Origin: Flavobacteriia bacterium
GTDB lineage: Bacteria; Bacteroidota; Bacteroidia; Flavobacteriales; Flavobacteriaceae
NCBI GenBank assembly: GCA_011330545.1
Contig: DRQI01000309.1
Span: forward strand, 1 to 7,312
Direction of reading: 5' to 3'
DNA length: 7,312 nucleotides
The position numbers and the translations under genes were made by a program. This document shows, piece by piece, positions 1 through 6,046 of the stretch (positions within the stretch are counted from its first letter, which is position 1; each line of letters opens with the position of its first letter). The notes under the pieces are model-generated. The model was not told the DNA's origin and searched no databases. It saw only the letters and a list, made by a program, of their open reading frames with translations.

Positions 1-1058
1 AAGCCTTTGATAGAGAAAGAACTGATTTTATCTGAAACATCTGTTATTTTATAATCTAAACCTGCCAGATAACTATCATCATAAGGAGAATCCATCGGTA
101 AGCCCGCATGCTTAATATCTCTTCCAAATGATTGCCGCCAGCTTACTTGTAATCGTTGTTTACCAGTAGGTGCATATCCCATTTTTACTGAATAGTCTGT
201 CGTTCTAAATGAAGAAGGTACTTCAATTCCGTTACCATCGTCATAATTGCCATAATCTCTATATTCACCGTCTACTGAAATATCAAATTTACCGGTGACA
301 TATTTCAGGTTGCCATGTGTAGAAAGGTTCTCTCCGTTGAGCTCATATCCGGCAGCTACAGAACCACTAACACCTTTTTTATCGGTTGCTACTTTTTTTG
401 TTACCAGATTGATAATTCCGCCAAAATTTTGTCCAAACCGAACCGTAAACGGCCCTTTTACAATTTCAATTTTGGCAATTTCTTCGGGTATCACATGTGT
501 GGTGATTGGATCCATTCGATTAGGGCATGCATTTAGCACCTTCATACCACCATCATATTGTACATTTAACTGTTCATATTTAAAGGCTCTAAAAACGGGC
601 TCTGAAGCATAGGCGCCTCTTTTTTGAATTCCGAAACCTTTAATATCCCTAAATAAATCTCCCACATTTCTGGGTTTGGTTGTCATTTTTATATCATCAA
701 CAACAACACTTGATTGTGAGATGTCTCTCAACACATTTGCCCTGACTACAATATCTTCTAAGTTTATCGGTACCGGGTTTAGATAAATTTTAGTATTGCG
801 CCGCTTAATTGTAACGATTGTTTCTTTATAGTTTAGATGCGATATGATTAACACATCATTTATGGCGGCTTGTATTGTAAATTTCCCTTCTGCATTAGAA
901 ACTGTAAATGTGTTAGTACCCTTAAGCCTAATGGTACAATTTTCAATTGGATACGTTGTTTTTACATCTAGTACAACTCCTTTTACAGGGATTTTTTGTG
1001 CAAAAATTACACTTGATGATAGTACAAAACTTACTATCAACATTATATTTTTAATCAT
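1..1058 (-). CDS. TonB-dependent outer-membrane receptor, OprC/NosA-like (putative copper receptor), 3' part missing
   Basis: An uninterrupted minus-strand frame runs from ATG at 1058 to the left edge: 352 complete codons, with the rest of the barrel outside the window. An in-frame TAG seven codons upstream bounds the start; a second ATG at 1043 would still leave a signal peptide. Residues 1-20 form a signal peptide ending VIFA before QK. Residues about 23-98 look like the carboxypeptidase-regulatory-like domain common in Bacteroidota receptors. Residues about 110-220 are the plug, ending in IEIVKGPFTVRFGQNFGG and INLVTKK, followed by the first barrel strands. The plug contains ACPNRMDP, with C178 and M182 forming the CxxxM signature of the OprC and NosA copper receptors. 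Known for the family: TonB/ExbBD-driven uptake of a metal or its complex across the outer membrane. Copper as substrate is inferred from this motif alone. The three-cysteine gene upstream, 157 bp away, may be co-transcribed. Confidence 0.9.
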   Translation of the reverse strand, partial: MIKNIMLIVSFVLSSSVIFAQKIPVKGVVLDVKTTYPIENCTIRLKGTNTFTVSNAEGKFTIQAAINDVLIISHLNYKETIVTIKRRNTKIYLNPVPINLEDIVVRANVLRDISQSSVVVDDIKMTTKPRNVGDLFRDIKGFGIQKRGAYASEPVFRAFKYEQLNVQYDGGMKVLNACPNRMDPITTHVIPEEIAKIEIVKGPFTVRFGQNFGGIINLVTKKVATDKKGVSGSVAAGYELNGENLSTHGNLKYVTGKFDISVDGEYRDYGNYDDGNGIEVPSSFRTTDYSVKMGYAPTGKQRLQVSWRQSFGRDIKHAGLPMDSPYDDSYLAGLDYKITDVSDKISSFSIKG

Positions 1059-1145
1059 TGTTATAAATTTTCTTGGCTACGCAACTCATAGTTTTGCATA
1101 GCTCTTGTTAATTGCTGATTTATCGGTAAGGCCATCAACCTAACC

Positions 1146-1159
1146 TATTCATACGAATA
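1146..1159. promoter_or_regulatory. Short interrupted palindrome upstream of the TonB receptor
   Basis: TATTC and GAATA are 5-bp perfect arms separated by 4 bases, about 90 bp before the receptor start. On the minus strand a near-match to the -7 box, TAACTTTA (consensus TAnnTTTG), immediately precedes it. It could be an operator or part of a promoter, but arms this short arise by chance. No exact -7 box lies between 1059 and 1215, so read-through from the upstream gene is equally possible. Confidence 0.2.
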
Positions 1160-1215
1160 AAGTTACAGCACAGCTTATGAGCCGAAACTTTCTAAAAAAA
1201 TTGGTAAATGAAAAT

Positions 1216-1596
1216 TTATACTTGTGGGGGTCGCAATAATGAAAAAAGGTATTCTTGTGTATAATGTGAAATATGGGCTTGTACTTCTAGGTTTTTAGAA
1301 GTGCCACTAACTAACTTATAATCAAACTGTTCTAACTGTGTTACAGGGAATTTTTCAACGTCTATTTTGGGAATTTTAGAATTGTTCTCTATGGGGCTTT
1401 CGGGTAATGTTTTTTGAATTTCTTTGGCTAAATAACACTTTCCGTTACAGGCTAATATGGGTTTGTTTCTATTTTCACACAATTTTTCTGCGATATAGTC
1501 ATAATGTATATAATAGTCAACAATAGGCAGTAATGGCCTAAATAGGGCAACAATGTATACCGTTACTAATAGATAACTGACAATTAGTTTATTCAC
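1216..1596 (-). CDS. Small membrane-anchored three-cysteine protein, function unknown, beside the TonB receptor
   Basis: This 126-residue protein starts at GTG. It is the first start codon after an in-frame TAA at 1606-1608, and no ATG lies near the N-terminus. Residues about 4-26 form one hydrophobic segment (signal anchor or uncleaved signal) followed by an aromatic stretch, DYYIHYDYI. Next come C40, C50 and C54 in a CENRNKP...CNGKCYL motif, spaced C-x9-C-x3-C. The tail ends in LLRPPQV. I know of similar small proteins in flavobacteria, often next to TonB receptors, but no established function. The three conserved-looking cysteines facing the periplasm would suit metal (perhaps copper) or thiol chemistry; this is inference. 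It is transcribed toward the receptor gene, and an exact -7 box lies 21 bp before its start, so it probably heads the unit. It is not a thioredoxin or glutaredoxin: there is no CxxC. Confidence 0.8.
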   Translation of the reverse strand: MNKLIVSYLLVTVYIVALFRPLLPIVDYYIHYDYIAEKLCENRNKPILACNGKCYLAKEIQKTLPESPIENNSKIPKIDVEKFPVTQLEQFDYKLVSGTSKNLEVQAHISHYTQEYLFSLLRPPQV

Positions 1597-1616
1597 AACT
1601 GCGTTTTAGAAGTGTG

Positions 1617-1624
1617 CAAAATTA
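1617..1624 (-). promoter_or_regulatory. Bacteroidota -7 promoter box (TAATTTTG) for the three-cysteine protein gene
   Basis: The minus strand reads TAATTTTG, an exact match to TAnnTTTG. Its last base is 20 bases before the GTG codon, so transcription would begin near 1610 with a leader of about 14 bases. That short leader agrees with the GTG start. The -33 region is A/T-rich without a clear TTG, which lowers confidence. It lies in the 68-bp spacer after the ABC-F gene, where no convincing terminator hairpin was seen. Confidence 0.5.
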
Positions 1625-1664
1625 TCTTTTATCTTTATAAAAAAAAGTGACATTTATCATATAA

Positions 1665-3356
1665 TTACCGAATCAGCTTTTTGTATTTGATACGTTTCGG
1701 AATTACATCGCCCCCTAAGCGTTTCTTTTTATTTTCTTCATAACCTGAAAAGCCGCCTTCGAAGAAATAGACTTGGCTATTGCCCTCAAAGGCTAAGATA
1801 TGGGTACATATCCGGTCTAAAAACCAACGGTCGTGGCTAATGACTACGGCACAGCCCGCAAAATTTTCAAGGCCTTCTTCTAAAGCCCGTAATGTATTTA
1901 CATCCAAATCGTTAGTAGGCTCATCCAGTAGCAATACATTACCTTCTTCTTTTAAGGTCATGGCTAAGTGTAACCGATTGCGTTCTCCTCCTGAAAGCAT
2001 CGACACCTTTTTGTTCTGTTCGCTGCCCGAAAAATTAAACCGGCTTAGATAAGCCCTTGAGTTTACTTGTTTGCCACCCATTAAAATCAATTCTTGCCCA
2101 TCACTAAAATTTTGCCATATTGTTTTCTCGGGGTCTATATTGGCATGGCTTTGGTCAACATAGGCTATCTTGGCAGTTTCACCCACTACAAATTCGCCCT
2201 TATCGGGTGATTCTTCTCCCATTATCATTTTGAAAATGGTTGTTTTACCGGCGCCATTAGGGCCTATAATCCCTACGATACCGGCTTGGGGTAAGGTAAA
2301 TTGTAAATTTTCGTATAATAATTTATCTCCATACCCTTTAGCAACTCCTTTTGCTTCGATAACATTGGTTCCTAACCGAGGGCCATTCGGAATATAAATT
2401 TCTAGTTTCTCGTCAAGTTGCTGTTGGTCTTGGCTCATCAATTTATCATAATTCTTCAACCGCGCTTTTTGTTTTGTTTGCCGTCCTTTAGCGCCTTGCC
2501 GTACCCACTCTAATTCGCGCTCTAATACTTTTTGCCTTTTAGATGCTGTTTTACTTTCTTGTGCCAATCGCTTTGATTTTTGGTCTAACCACGAAGAGTA
2601 ATTCCCCTTCCAAGGAATGCCTTCTCCCCTGTCTAATTCTAAGATCCATCCGGCTACATTGTCTAAAAAATACCGGTCGTGTGTCACGGCAATTACGGTA
2701 CCTTTGTATTGTGCCAGGTGATGCTCCAGCCAATGTACTGATTCGGCATCTAAGTGATTGGTGGGTTCGTCTAGCAACAGTATTTCGGGTTCTTGCAGTA
2801 ATAACCTGCACAATGCTACCCTACGGCGTTCTCCCCCTGAGAGTACTTTTATAGGGGTATCGGGTTCGGGAGTGCGCAGTGCATCCATGGCTATTTCTAA
2901 TTTGGTATCGAGTTCCCAAGCGTTTGAAGCGTCAATCTTATCTTGTAACTTGGCTTGTCTATCCATCAATTGCTGCATTTTATCAGCATCTGAATACACC
3001 TCCTCCAAGCCGAACATATCATTGATTTTATTGTATTCATCCAATACTGCCACTACATCGGCTACGCCCTCTTTTACAATGTCTATTACCGTTTTAGACT
3101 CGTCTAGTTTTGGTTCTTGCTCTAAATACCCAACGTTGTAGCCCGGAGAGAATACCACGTCTCCCTGATAGTTTTTTTCGATTCCTGCAATAATTTTTAA
3201 CAGGGTAGATTTACCCGAGCCGTTCAAGCCCAGTATACCGATTTTGGCGCCATAGAAAAAACTGAGGTAGATATTTTTTAAAACGGGCTTGTTAGCATTT
3301 TGGTACGTTTTTGAAACGCCAGACATTGAGAATATTACTTTATTATCTTCAGCCAT
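1665..3356 (-). CDS. ettA: Energy-dependent translational throttle protein EttA (ABC-F ATPase)
   Basis: The 563-residue protein is close to the usual EttA length (about 555) and complete. ABC domain 1 has Walker A GLNGSGKST (43-51), an arm insertion (about 95-145), signature LSGGE (172-176), Walker B with LLLDEPTNHLD (193-203; catalytic E197) and switch H226. The charged P-site tRNA-interaction linker, about 245-320, contains EWVRQGAKGRQTKQKAR. ABC domain 2 has Walker A GPNGAGKTT (365-373), LSGGE (454-458), LLLDEPTNDLD (475-485; E479) and H508. There are no transmembrane segments, as expected for ABC-F. EttA is known to bind the ribosomal E site and gate entry into elongation according to ATP/ADP levels. 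The arm, the linker and both catalytic glutamates are intact, which favours EttA over Uup or antibiotic-resistance ABC-F proteins. ATG at 3356 matches the family N-terminus. Neighbours are unrelated, as is usual for this housekeeping gene. Confidence 0.95.
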   Translation of the reverse strand: MAEDNKVIFSMSGVSKTYQNANKPVLKNIYLSFFYGAKIGILGLNGSGKSTLLKIIAGIEKNYQGDVVFSPGYNVGYLEQEPKLDESKTVIDIVKEGVADVVAVLDEYNKINDMFGLEEVYSDADKMQQLMDRQAKLQDKIDASNAWELDTKLEIAMDALRTPEPDTPIKVLSGGERRRVALCRLLLQEPEILLLDEPTNHLDAESVHWLEHHLAQYKGTVIAVTHDRYFLDNVAGWILELDRGEGIPWKGNYSSWLDQKSKRLAQESKTASKRQKVLERELEWVRQGAKGRQTKQKARLKNYDKLMSQDQQQLDEKLEIYIPNGPRLGTNVIEAKGVAKGYGDKLLYENLQFTLPQAGIVGIIGPNGAGKTTIFKMIMGEESPDKGEFVVGETAKIAYVDQSHANIDPEKTIWQNFSDGQELILMGGKQVNSRAYLSRFNFSGSEQNKKVSMLSGGERNRLHLAMTLKEEGNVLLLDEPTNDLDVNTLRALEEGLENFAGCAVVISHDRWFLDRICTHILAFEGNSQVYFFEGGFSGYEENKKKRLGGDVIPKRIKYKKLIR

Positions 3357-3423
3357 AATTGTATATTATTTGTTGCTCGGAGTGTTGGTTCTTTGAGTAT
3401 TTCCTTTCTATTTTTCAAAGGAT

Positions 3424-3460
3424 AATGTGCGAAATTTACTCTTTTTTAACTTCGCACATT
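3424..3460. repeat. Perfect 10-bp inverted repeat (hairpin) upstream of ettA
   Basis: AATGTGCGAA (3424-3433) and TTCGCACATT (3451-3460) are exact reverse complements separated by 17 A/T-rich bases. In minus-strand RNA this is a 10-bp stem lying about 70 bases before the ettA start and about 100 bases after the CAL67264-family stop. No uridine run directly follows the stem on either strand, so it is not a textbook terminator. It could be a leader structure of ettA, an operator, or an RNA end-stabilising hairpin. Confidence 0.6.
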
Positions 3461-3485
3461 GTACCAGTTTATAAAATTTTGTTTA

Positions 3486-3493
3486 CAAATTTA
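3486..3493 (-). promoter_or_regulatory. Candidate -7 box (TAAATTTG) for ettA
   Basis: The minus strand reads TAAATTTG, an exact TAnnTTTG match, 130 bp before the ettA ATG. Transcription from here would give a leader of about 120 bases containing the 3424-3460 hairpin. No TTG was seen at the -33 position. A weaker alternative, TATCCTTTG with one extra base, lies closer to the gene near 3416-3424. A single box of this degeneracy can occur by chance in A/T-rich spacer. Confidence 0.35.
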
Positions 3494-3497
3494 ATTG

Positions 3498-3515
3498 CTA
3501 TCGTAAGTTCGATAG
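3498..3515. repeat. Short hairpin (6-bp arms) between the CAL67264-family gene and ettA
   Basis: CTATCG and CGATAG form a perfect 6-bp stem with a 6-base loop, about 45 bases after the CAL67264-family stop codon in the direction of transcription. The bases that follow on the minus strand are A/T-rich but not a continuous T run. It could be a weak terminator for the small gene, or chance. It lies directly upstream of the candidate ettA -7 box. Confidence 0.35.
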
Positions 3516-3561
3516 GTTTACGGATTCTTAAAAGCTATAAATATAGGAATCGCAAAAAGGG

Positions 3562-3744
3562 TTACACTCTTCCTTTAAGGGCATTAAACACCCAAGCAAT
3601 GGCAAAAAAACCGATTCCTACGGCAGCGAACCCCCAACCGGCTATTTCGTTATATCGAAATGCGCCTAAACCAATGAGTACCAAGCCAACAACTATCATA
3701 ATTAGTGTTGCATACCCTAAAACCGTATTTTTATTCATCATCAT
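3562..3744 (-). CDS. CAL67264-family small membrane protein
   Basis: This protein of about 60 residues has two hydrophobic helices: about 9-29 (ATLIMIVVGLVLIGLGAF) and about 36-54 (GWGFAAVGIGFFAIAWVF). They are joined by a short polar turn (RYNEIA), and the C-terminus is LKGRV. I recognise the sequence type as the flavobacterial CAL67264 family of inner-membrane proteins, which has no known function. Three consecutive ATG codons occur at 3744, 3741 and 3738. A longer frame opens at 3777, but its extra residues, MLSVNLKNRAN, do not fit the family N-terminus and would place the start in the likely promoter zone. The family usually begins at the NKNT-preceding methionines, so 3744 is chosen and any of the three is possible. 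It sits 50 bp after the pirin stop; a near-match -7 box (GATATTTG, minus strand) lies about 35 bp before the ATG. Confidence 0.85.
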   Translation of the reverse strand: MMMNKNTVLGYATLIMIVVGLVLIGLGAFRYNEIAGWGFAAVGIGFFAIAWVFNALKGRV

Positions 3745-3794
3745 ATTTGCTCTATTTTTAAGATTGACAGAAAGCAAATATCGTAATTATTCGG

Positions 3795-4667
3795 TTAATT
3801 TGGCAAAAAACCCATTTTACCTTGTTGATAATCTCTCATGGCTTCCATAATTTCTGTTTGGGTATTCATTACATAAGGGCCGTATTGCGTAATTTTTTCA
3901 TTGATTGGCGCTCCTGAAAGTATCAATACGTTACTCTCTTTACGGGCTTCCAATTGAAATCCTTCCCCCTCTTGATTAAAAACAACCATCTGAGCCGCTC
4001 CTTTTTTTAGGGTTGCCTCATTATTTACAGATACTTCTCCGTTAAGGAGATATACCAATGCATTATGATTATTGGGAATTTCAATATCTATCATTCCTTT
4101 TGACCCGGTTTTTACCATAAATACATTTACCGGTGTTTGTGTTTTGATGAGCCCTTTTTTACCATTGAGTTCTCCGGCAACTATTTTAAGTGAAATACTA
4201 TTATCACTATTTTGAACCACGGGCATCTCGCGGCTTTTGATATGTTGATATGCTGCCGGCATCATTTTGTCTTTTGCAGGAAGGTTGAGCCAAAGCTGAA
4301 TGCCTTCGAGCTCGCCTCCGGTTTGAACAAATTCTTTGGTAGGGCCTTCGGCATGGATAATTCCGCGCCCTGCCGTAGTCCATTGCACGTCTCCGGCCTT
4401 GACAATACTTTCATTGCCCAACGAATCGCGGTGCAATTGTTCTCCTTTATACAGTAAGGTAATGGGTTCAAAACCTCTGTGCGGATGTGGCCCTAAATCA
4501 AAAGGGTTATTAAATTCACTAATGGCATAAGGCCCATAGTGGTGTAATAAAATAAACGGATCTACCTGTTCGATTCCTTGATTTGGTATAGGTTGCCGTA
4601 AACGAATAGGCCCCATATTTACCATTGGGCTGCCTGTGGTATGTGTTATTGTTCTGCTGGTTTTCAT
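3795..4667 (-). CDS. Pirin family protein (bicupin metalloprotein)
   Basis: This 290-residue protein has the usual bacterial pirin length. The N-terminal cupin (about 20-125) holds GPHPHRGFE and IIHAEGP, giving metal ligands H61, H63, H105 and E107. These match human pirin His56, His58, His101 and Glu103, so iron binding should be intact. The C-terminal pirin_C cupin (about 175-285) ends in the family-typical GPYVMNT and MEAMRDYQQGKMG. Known pirin activities include quercetin 2,3-dioxygenase in some bacteria and redox-dependent transcription cofactor roles in animals; which applies here cannot be told from sequence. There is no signal peptide, so it is cytosolic. It lies 61 bp after the marR stop, and that gap holds a palindrome, so it may have its own promoter controlled by MarR besides read-through. 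ATG at 4667 gives the standard pirin N-terminus. Confidence 0.93.
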   Translation of the reverse strand: MKTSRTITHTTGSPMVNMGPIRLRQPIPNQGIEQVDPFILLHHYGPYAISEFNNPFDLGPHPHRGFEPITLLYKGEQLHRDSLGNESIVKAGDVQWTTAGRGIIHAEGPTKEFVQTGGELEGIQLWLNLPAKDKMMPAAYQHIKSREMPVVQNSDNSISLKIVAGELNGKKGLIKTQTPVNVFMVKTGSKGMIDIEIPNNHNALVYLLNGEVSVNNEATLKKGAAQMVVFNQEGEGFQLEARKESNVLILSGAPINEKITQYGPYVMNTQTEIMEAMRDYQQGKMGFLPN

Positions 4668-4692
4668 CTGTTTAAAATTTTTTAGTTATTTC

Positions 4693-4716
4693 ATTTACTT
4701 TCCATGGAAACTAAAT
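4693..4716. promoter_or_regulatory. Palindromic candidate operator in the pirin promoter (core TTTCCATGGAAA)
   Basis: The 12-bp core at 4699-4710 is a perfect palindrome. It extends to 24 bp (4693-4716) with ATTTA and TAAAT flanks and only one non-complementary pair (C4698/C4711). It lies between the marR stop and the pirin start. On the minus strand TTTGACA just upstream of it could supply a -33 TTG, or AAAATTTG (4720-4727) a one-mismatch -7 box. Either way the palindrome would overlap the promoter, a typical repressor position. The core resembles the site at 7069-7086, differing only in the two central bases. The binding protein is inferred to be the adjacent MarR. Confidence 0.6.
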
Positions 4717-4728
4717 TGTCAAATTTTT

Positions 4729-5166
4729 TTATCGTATCTTATCTAATAAATCACTTAACACTTCGGCTTCTTTTTCAGAGAGGTTCTTAAGCAACTCGTT
4801 TTTAGAGTTTGCAGTGATTTTATCAAGTAATTGTAATCCTTTTGCTGTTATTTCAATATGCACTACCCTTCTATCTGCAGGGCACGGAATTCTTTCTATA
4901 AGTTGTTTTGCACATAATTTATCCATCATACGGGTGGCATTGGGCGCCCTTTCAATCATCCTATCTTTAATGACCTGTACTTTTAAAGGTTCATTGGCTC
5001 CTTTCAATATCTTTAAAATATTAAATTGTTGAGGCGATATGCCAAAAGGCTTGAAAAATGTATTTTGGCGGCTGTTTATCCAATTTGCCGTATAGATAAT
5101 ATTAAGTAATGCTTTTACCCTTTTTGAAGGAAATGTTGAATTGATATCTTTTGAAATGTCTCCCAT
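4729..5166 (-). CDS. MarR-family winged-helix transcriptional regulator
   Basis: This 145-residue protein has the standard MarR length. The dimerisation helix is about 12-38. The winged helix-turn-helix spans about 44-108: helix 2 with SPQQFNILKIL, helix 3 to recognition helix 4 (VIKDRMIERAPNATRMMDKL), and the wing IPCPADRRVVHIEITAKG with the family D-x-R motif (D98, R100). The C-terminal helices, about 109-145, complete the dimer interface. MarR proteins are usually local dimeric repressors released by phenolics, quinones or oxidants. Two cysteines, C85 at the end of the recognition-helix region and C95 in the wing, are possible redox sensors; C85 aligns one residue before the copper-sensing Cys80 of E. 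coli MarR by my hand alignment. Genes around it encode FMN reductase, iron-sulfur and pirin proteins, as expected for a redox/electrophile regulator. The only sizeable spacers nearby hold a tandem repeat (before it) and a palindrome (after it). Confidence 0.93.
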   Translation of the reverse strand: MGDISKDINSTFPSKRVKALLNIIYTANWINSRQNTFFKPFGISPQQFNILKILKGANEPLKVQVIKDRMIERAPNATRMMDKLCAKQLIERIPCPADRRVVHIEITAKGLQLLDKITANSKNELLKNLSEKEAEVLSDLLDKIR

Positions 5167-5170
5167 AATT

Positions 5171-5200
5171 CAGTCTTCAGTCTTCAGTTGGCAGTTGGCA
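5171..5200. repeat. Heptamer tandem repeat (CAGTCTT x2, CAGTTGG x2) in front of marR
   Basis: On the plus strand two copies of CAGTCTT (5171-5184) are followed by two copies of CAGTTGG (5185-5198) and then CA. This is a strict 7-base period with CAGT in fixed phase. It fills most of the 42-bp gap between the glutaredoxin-like stop (5209) and the marR ATG (5166), ending 4 bases from the start codon. Similar CAGTYNN heptamer arrays are, to my recollection, scattered through intergenic DNA of many Bacteroidota. Here it would be transcribed in the operon and lie in the marR ribosome-entry region. Confidence 0.8.
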
Positions 5201-5208
5201 TTAAGCAG

Positions 5209-5457
5209 CTACCCTCTTAGTTTTAGGTCTTTCATTATTTTGTTAAACTTATCGGTTGTAGGGGTTTTATGAATTTCTCCGTCTACTATTAAAGTAGGGT
5301 ATTTAATTTCTCCGTCATACAATTGCCTGGAGTGGTTTTGGGCATCTTTGTCACTCGCCAAATCTTTGTATTCAAATGCTATCTCTGCCATTTTTAAAAA
5401 ATTTTTAAAAGCGACAGTATAGGCGTGCCCTTTCTTTCCGTAAATTATTATTTTCAT
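5209..5457 (-). CDS. Glutaredoxin-fold small protein lacking the catalytic cysteine
   Basis: This 82-residue protein has a glutaredoxin/UXX-star-like pattern: first strand MKIIIYG, then KKGHAYT where active relatives have CPYC, CPYT or UPYT, and a later KYPTLIVDGE with a cis-proline-type P54. The expected redox residue is H11 (codon CAC, so not a recoded selenocysteine), and the protein has no cysteine at all. Thiol-disulfide catalysis by the standard mechanism is therefore excluded. A binding, scaffold or modified function is possible but unknown. The ATG directly abuts the stop of the TMEM175-like gene (TAAATG, no spacer), implying translational coupling and perhaps matched amounts of the two products. 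The N-terminus starts right at the first beta strand, so nothing is missing. The fold assignment rests on pattern recognition. Confidence 0.75.
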   Translation of the reverse strand: MKIIIYGKKGHAYTVAFKNFLKMAEIAFEYKDLASDKDAQNHSRQLYDGEIKYPTLIVDGEIHKTPTTDKFNKIMKDLKLRG

Positions 5458-6030
5458 TTATTCAATATTTTTTTCTATTCTTTTATCCGGCACTACCCAC
5501 ATAATAGCAACAAAGACATAACATCCGATAGCCATCCAGGGTTCTACAAAAGAAAGCAATAGTCCGGCGGTATATAAAAACAGTGATACCTTTCCTTTTA
5601 TGTCTTTGCCAATTGCTTTTCTCAGTGCAAAATCTTTGTCATGATGATTGATTATAACTTTTTGCAATATAAAAAAAGCCAAGCCACACATTAATAATAT
5701 AAAACCATATAAAGCAATAGGCAACGATACTATATGATTTTCACCAATCCAGGAAGTTGCGAAAGGAATCAACGATAACCAAAATAACAAATGCAAATTT
5801 GCCCATAATATTTTTCCATTCACTTTTTCCGTTATTTGAAATAAATGATGATGGTTGTTCCAATAGATACCAATATAAAGGAAACTAATCAGATAACTGA
5901 AGAATAGAGGAATCTCATCAATTAACGCATGCATCGTTACTTCTTTGGGAGTTTTAAGTTCTAATACCATTATCGTAATGATAATTGCCAAAACTCCATC
6001 GCTAAACGCTTCTAATCTGTTTGTTTTCAT
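5458..6030 (-). CDS. TMEM175/DUF1211 family membrane protein (putative potassium-type cation channel)
   Basis: This 190-residue protein begins with the family hallmark RLEAFSDGVLAIIITIMVLE, in which FSD (residues 9-11) lies at the start of helix 1. About six hydrophobic helices follow, near 12-30, 38-58, 78-95, 103-125, 147-164 and 166-183. Other typical pieces are IYWNNHHHLF and WANLHLLFWLSLIPFATSW. Known for the family: bacterial TMEM175 proteins are single-repeat, six-helix subunits that assemble as tetrameric cation channels, with helix 1 lining the pore. Conduction by this member is inferred. It lies 16 bp after the iron-sulfur gene and abuts the glutaredoxin-like gene, so it is clearly within the operon. 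ATG at 6030 places the conserved motif at residues 5-24, as in relatives. Its presence among redox genes suggests a role in ion balance under the same stress, which is only a guess. Confidence 0.9.
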   Translation of the reverse strand: MKTNRLEAFSDGVLAIIITIMVLELKTPKEVTMHALIDEIPLFFSYLISFLYIGIYWNNHHHLFQITEKVNGKILWANLHLLFWLSLIPFATSWIGENHIVSLPIALYGFILLMCGLAFFILQKVIINHHDKDFALRKAIGKDIKGKVSLFLYTAGLLLSFVEPWMAIGCYVFVAIMWVVPDKRIEKNIE

Positions 6031-6046
6031 TTAGTCTATGGTAACA

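Noticed and set aside
295..1101. Plus-strand open frames over the left region (295-612 and 844-1101)
   Set aside because: They lie antisense to the TonB receptor frame, which has a signal peptide and recognisable plug motifs. Their translations resemble no protein family.
1597..1664. Terminator between ettA and the three-cysteine gene
   Set aside because: A T run is present on the minus strand, but no stem precedes it that can be supported by eye.
1780..3141. Plus-strand frames and one minus-strand frame (2551-2811) inside ettA
   Set aside because: They are out-of-frame shadows of a complete ABC-F gene with every motif intact.
3359..3850. 163-codon plus-strand frame across the ettA/CAL67264/pirin spacers
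   Set aside because: It crosses the small membrane-protein gene and the pirin end antisense, has low-complexity content and no recognisable domain. The minus-strand genes explain the region better.
4212..4530. Open frames in both orientations within the pirin gene
   Set aside because: They are alternate-frame shadows; only the pirin frame carries conserved metal-ligand motifs.
5425..5427. Possible selenocysteine in the glutaredoxin-like protein at the UXX position
   Set aside because: The codon is CAC (His), not TGA, so there is no recoding.
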